In this document: in pieces, positions 61,709 through 64,000 of the stretch
How the letters are laid out: every line of letters starts with the position of its first letter
Numbering within the stretch: the stretch's first letter is position 1
Assembly (NCBI GenBank): GCA_003999685.1
Contig: CP021224.1
Coordinates: 2,046,001-2,110,000, forward strand
Source: Taiwanofungus camphoratus
Lineage: Eukaryota > Basidiomycota > Agaricomycetes > Polyporales > Taiwanofungaceae
Length of the DNA: 64,000 nucleotides
Direction of reading: 5' to 3'
Notes under the pieces: model-generated
Databases searched by the model: none
Told to the model about the DNA's origin: nothing
The model's input: the letters and a program-made list of their open reading frames with translations, nothing else
Position numbers and translations under genes: made by a program

Positions 61709-63361
61709 ATGATTTGGACTCTACGTTCGTGGTCTCTGCGATGTCCCCTCTCACATGTATCGCGATCCCAATACCGCTCCTTTTCTCTCAAACAATCTCG
61801 TTGGACCGAGTACCATGGCCCACAGAGGATACTACCAGCTCCGTCCTTCCGCGAGCAGGTTTCCCGAACAGGCGAACTAGAATCTTTTTCAGAAAAGGTG
61901 AAGCGGCCATCCGTCGGAAACCAAGTACTTGTGAGGATAGAATATTGCTGTATTATCGTATCCAACACTGATAGCTATATCTTGCTCTGCAGATCTTCGC
62001 ATTTGGGTCATTCGTTGTATTCTGCGCTGCAGCCCGACTCACGAACAATGACACCTTCCGGTGGTCGAACATTTTTACCGACTATGGGTCAGCTTGGAAA
62101 TCCAGACTCCCAAACAACGAAGAGATGCGGAGAATACGATATTACTCTTTTGGCAAGGTGAATCCCAAAGTGATCGTCTGCGAAAAGCCCCTCACTAAGC
62201 AAGATCACTTGGAAGTACAGAAACTACAGGATGGTCTAGCAGCTATGAAAGACGCGGTGGAGGAATGGCCTCAAACACTGAAGGCTCTGATGATTTGGAC
62301 CTATGTTCAGGTTGCGCAGCCCATTCTGGACATGTCTGAAGGCAGGAGGGTGGCTTGGTTCATCGCAACCATTAACGGGGCTGTATACATTGCATGGCAA
62401 TTTCCGCGACTGAAGCCTTTTATGACAAGACATTTCACGCATGATCCGCTTTCTGGCCTGTCTTACACTTTGCTAACGAGCATGTTTAGGTGCGACTGTT
62501 CAATATATTGCACACTTGAACGCATGCTTACTAGTAATCGATGTCCACAGCCACAGATCCTTGTTACATCTGTTAGTGAACTCAATGATACTGTCTACCT
62601 TTGGTACATTTTCTTCTTTGTGTTTGGTTGTCATATCCTAAGTACCCGGTCCAGGTTCCGCTACAACCCAGTGGTTCGCCGAAGAAACACAGAAGGACTC
62701 AGAAAATCTACGAGAGTCCACATCGAAATGGCATTTCATCGCGTTCTTCATCTCAGGTGAGCAGTGGCGGTCACCCTTCCCCATCAGTGATGTCTAAGTG
62801 ATGTCTCGGCTGTTCCGATAGCTGGCCTTTTCTCTGGGCTCGTTTCGCACATTGTCAGCGCTCGCGTCACATTCCCGCGACTAGTCTCTCGCCTCACATC
62901 ATCCACGGCGCCCGGCAACTCTAAGACCCTCACAGCCAGCATTACAAAAAATCGCCCCTTTAAAAATGCAGCAAAGGAACAATCTTTGACGATCCCCCCA
63001 TCGCTCGGGTCCTCTGGTGCTGTCTATAGCACTCTGGTAGTGGTTGCAATGGCATATCCTGACACGGAGCTAGCGCTGAAGATTCCGCCGGCGTTTCCCA
63101 TCCCCATTCAATACGGTGTAGGCACTCTGTTAGCAGTAGACATCCTAGGTGCTCTGCGCGGATGGAGGTCAGTCATATCGTATGCAAACCTCAAGATTTT
63201 GCTCATATTTATGATACAGATACTTCAATCATTGGGCACACCTCGGCGGCGCAGCTTTCGGGGCCTTCTACTGGGAGTACGGATTCGAGTTATGGGATCT
63301 CTTGCGGGTAATCACTCTTGGTAATTTACCTCCGTCGCTATCCAAGACACAGGTACAATGA
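61709..63361 (+). CDS. PCP1: Mitochondrial rhomboid protease PCP1/PARL type
   Basis: Seven exons: 61709..61924, 61993..62157, 62221..62489, 62551..62603, 62655..62756, 62822..63167, 63220..63361, giving 430 residues. An Arg/Ser-rich N-terminus suits mitochondrial import. The rhomboid core shows FTHDPLSGLSYTLLTSMFSH, LLHLLVNSMILSTFGSA, a catalytic serine in LGSSGAVYS, GALRGW, and the catalytic histidine in HWAHLGGAAFGAFYW. Pcp1 cleaves inner-membrane proteins such as Mgm1 and cytochrome c peroxidase in yeast. Several hydrophobic segments alternate through the last 300 residues. The second intron (62158..62220) is 63 nt with no stop, so retaining it would insert 21 residues in frame. The last exon might hold one more small intron after LLR. 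Confidence 0.88.
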
Positions 63362-63628
63362 ATCGTAGCTATCGCGATGATTTATTCTGTTGCTTCTGTT
63401 CTATTTGCTATTGCCAACACCCGACACGCATGTACAACCGCCTCCGGTAAGGAGACGCCATTCGTCCGACAAATCAGAATTATGTATTTGTAAGGCCAAC
63501 CTAAGCTGTTTCTTCCACTGTTGGGGCTGTATGGTCGATATCAGGGGTCGAGTTGGGAAGAGTTTGATCTTTCATTCGTGCCGCTTCCCGGGCAACCGCT
63601 GTGATATCTTCCCCGAACAGCCGCAGAC

Positions 63629-63966
63629 TCAATGCACTAAATGACAATCAACCATGTATCTGCAGAAGAGATTGACAATGTAGTGTCAACGTACCTCTTG
63701 GCCTTCTTGTCAATCATCAATGTGACGGATACGTTGGATTTCCAAATCGGGAGGATGAGATCATGGGTTAACCTGCATATAGATGCTTAGATATTCAAAG
63801 TATGCTGGATGTCTGACAACGACGCACGTAGCACCTTCTATCTGTCCCGGCCGGAAGCGGACCACGTAACTACCAGTTCCTATTTGCGGCATGAGCTTGG
63901 TGAGTATCACCACGAAAACTTTGCCCACCTTTTAATTCGATCACCGACCTAAAGGGCTCATCGAAA
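63629..63966 (-). CDS. C-terminal exons of an unrecognised protein, 5' end outside the window
   Basis: Four exons on the minus strand: ..63966..63945, 63895..63828, 63772..63695, 63659..63629, ending in TGA at 63631-63629. All phases agree. The joined reading includes SFDEPFRSLMPQIGTGSYVV, RFRPGQIEGATLTHDLILPI and WKSNVSVTLMIDKKAKRY, a beta-strand-rich C-terminus. I do not recognise the family. The exon at 63966 starts after an acceptor (ctccag), so upstream exons must lie beyond 64000. It is convergent with PCP1. Confidence 0.5.
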
Positions 63967-64000
63967 CTGGAGCACAAAGGATAATATGAATGCATGAAGG

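Noticed and set aside
1-64000. CRISPR arrays, rRNA, tRNA and bacterial-type operons
   Set aside because: None seen. The window is eukaryotic with spliceosomal introns; a covariance-model tRNA scan was not possible and would be the proper test.

Overview
The window looks like nuclear DNA from a basidiomycete fungus of the Agaricomycetes type. Coding sequence is cut by many short introns (mostly 48-75 nt) with GT..AG ends. Splice phases could be followed through almost every gene, and the recognisable proteins are housekeeping and regulatory families of filamentous basidiomycetes. No rRNA, tRNA, CRISPR array or intact transposon was seen. All exon coordinates were read by eye from splice signals, reading-frame phase and family knowledge; no alignment was run.

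Layout. 0-7.5 kb: a 5'-truncated VPS9-domain Rab5 exchange factor (+) and an F-box-like protein (+), separated by 1.6 kb without a confident gene. 7.5-13 kb: a gene-poor block holding a decayed GNAT acetyltransferase followed by an intact relative (+). 13.1-19.9 kb: two minus-strand regulators in tandem, an OPI1-type phospholipid repressor and a two-finger GATA factor of the siderophore/iron repressor (SRE/Urbs1) type. 22.3-34.8 kb: a compact block of an augmin HAUS6-like protein (+), ribosomal protein eL37 (-), thymidylate kinase (+), tail-anchored E2 UBC6 (-), spliceosomal cyclophilin CWC27 (+) and a 922-residue NTF2-like protein (-). 35.5-46.3 kb: a stand-alone Bud6 N-terminal-domain protein (-), a 102-residue small protein (+), a decayed ubiquitin C-terminal hydrolase (+) and a conserved uncharacterised 562-residue protein (+). 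46.3-57.3 kb: about 11 kb with no confident gene. 57.3-64 kb: DCR2-type phosphoesterase (-), mitochondrial ribosomal protein uL23m (+), mitochondrial rhomboid protease PCP1 (+) and the last exons of an unrecognised minus-strand gene that runs off the window.

The genes do not form one pathway. The clearest regulatory theme is at OPI1 and SRE. The OPI1 upstream region carries a perfect 11-bp inverted repeat whose arms each nearly match the yeast inositol/choline-responsive element, and SRE carries GATA-site clusters both upstream and in its second intron. Both patterns fit autoregulation but are inference. The main structural oddities are a 3-nt and a 7-nt coding exon at the start of the eL37 gene, two consecutive GC-AG introns with the same donor hexamer in CWC27, a VPS9 domain interrupted by a long Ser/Pro-rich insertion, and visible decay of the UCH and GNAT copies.
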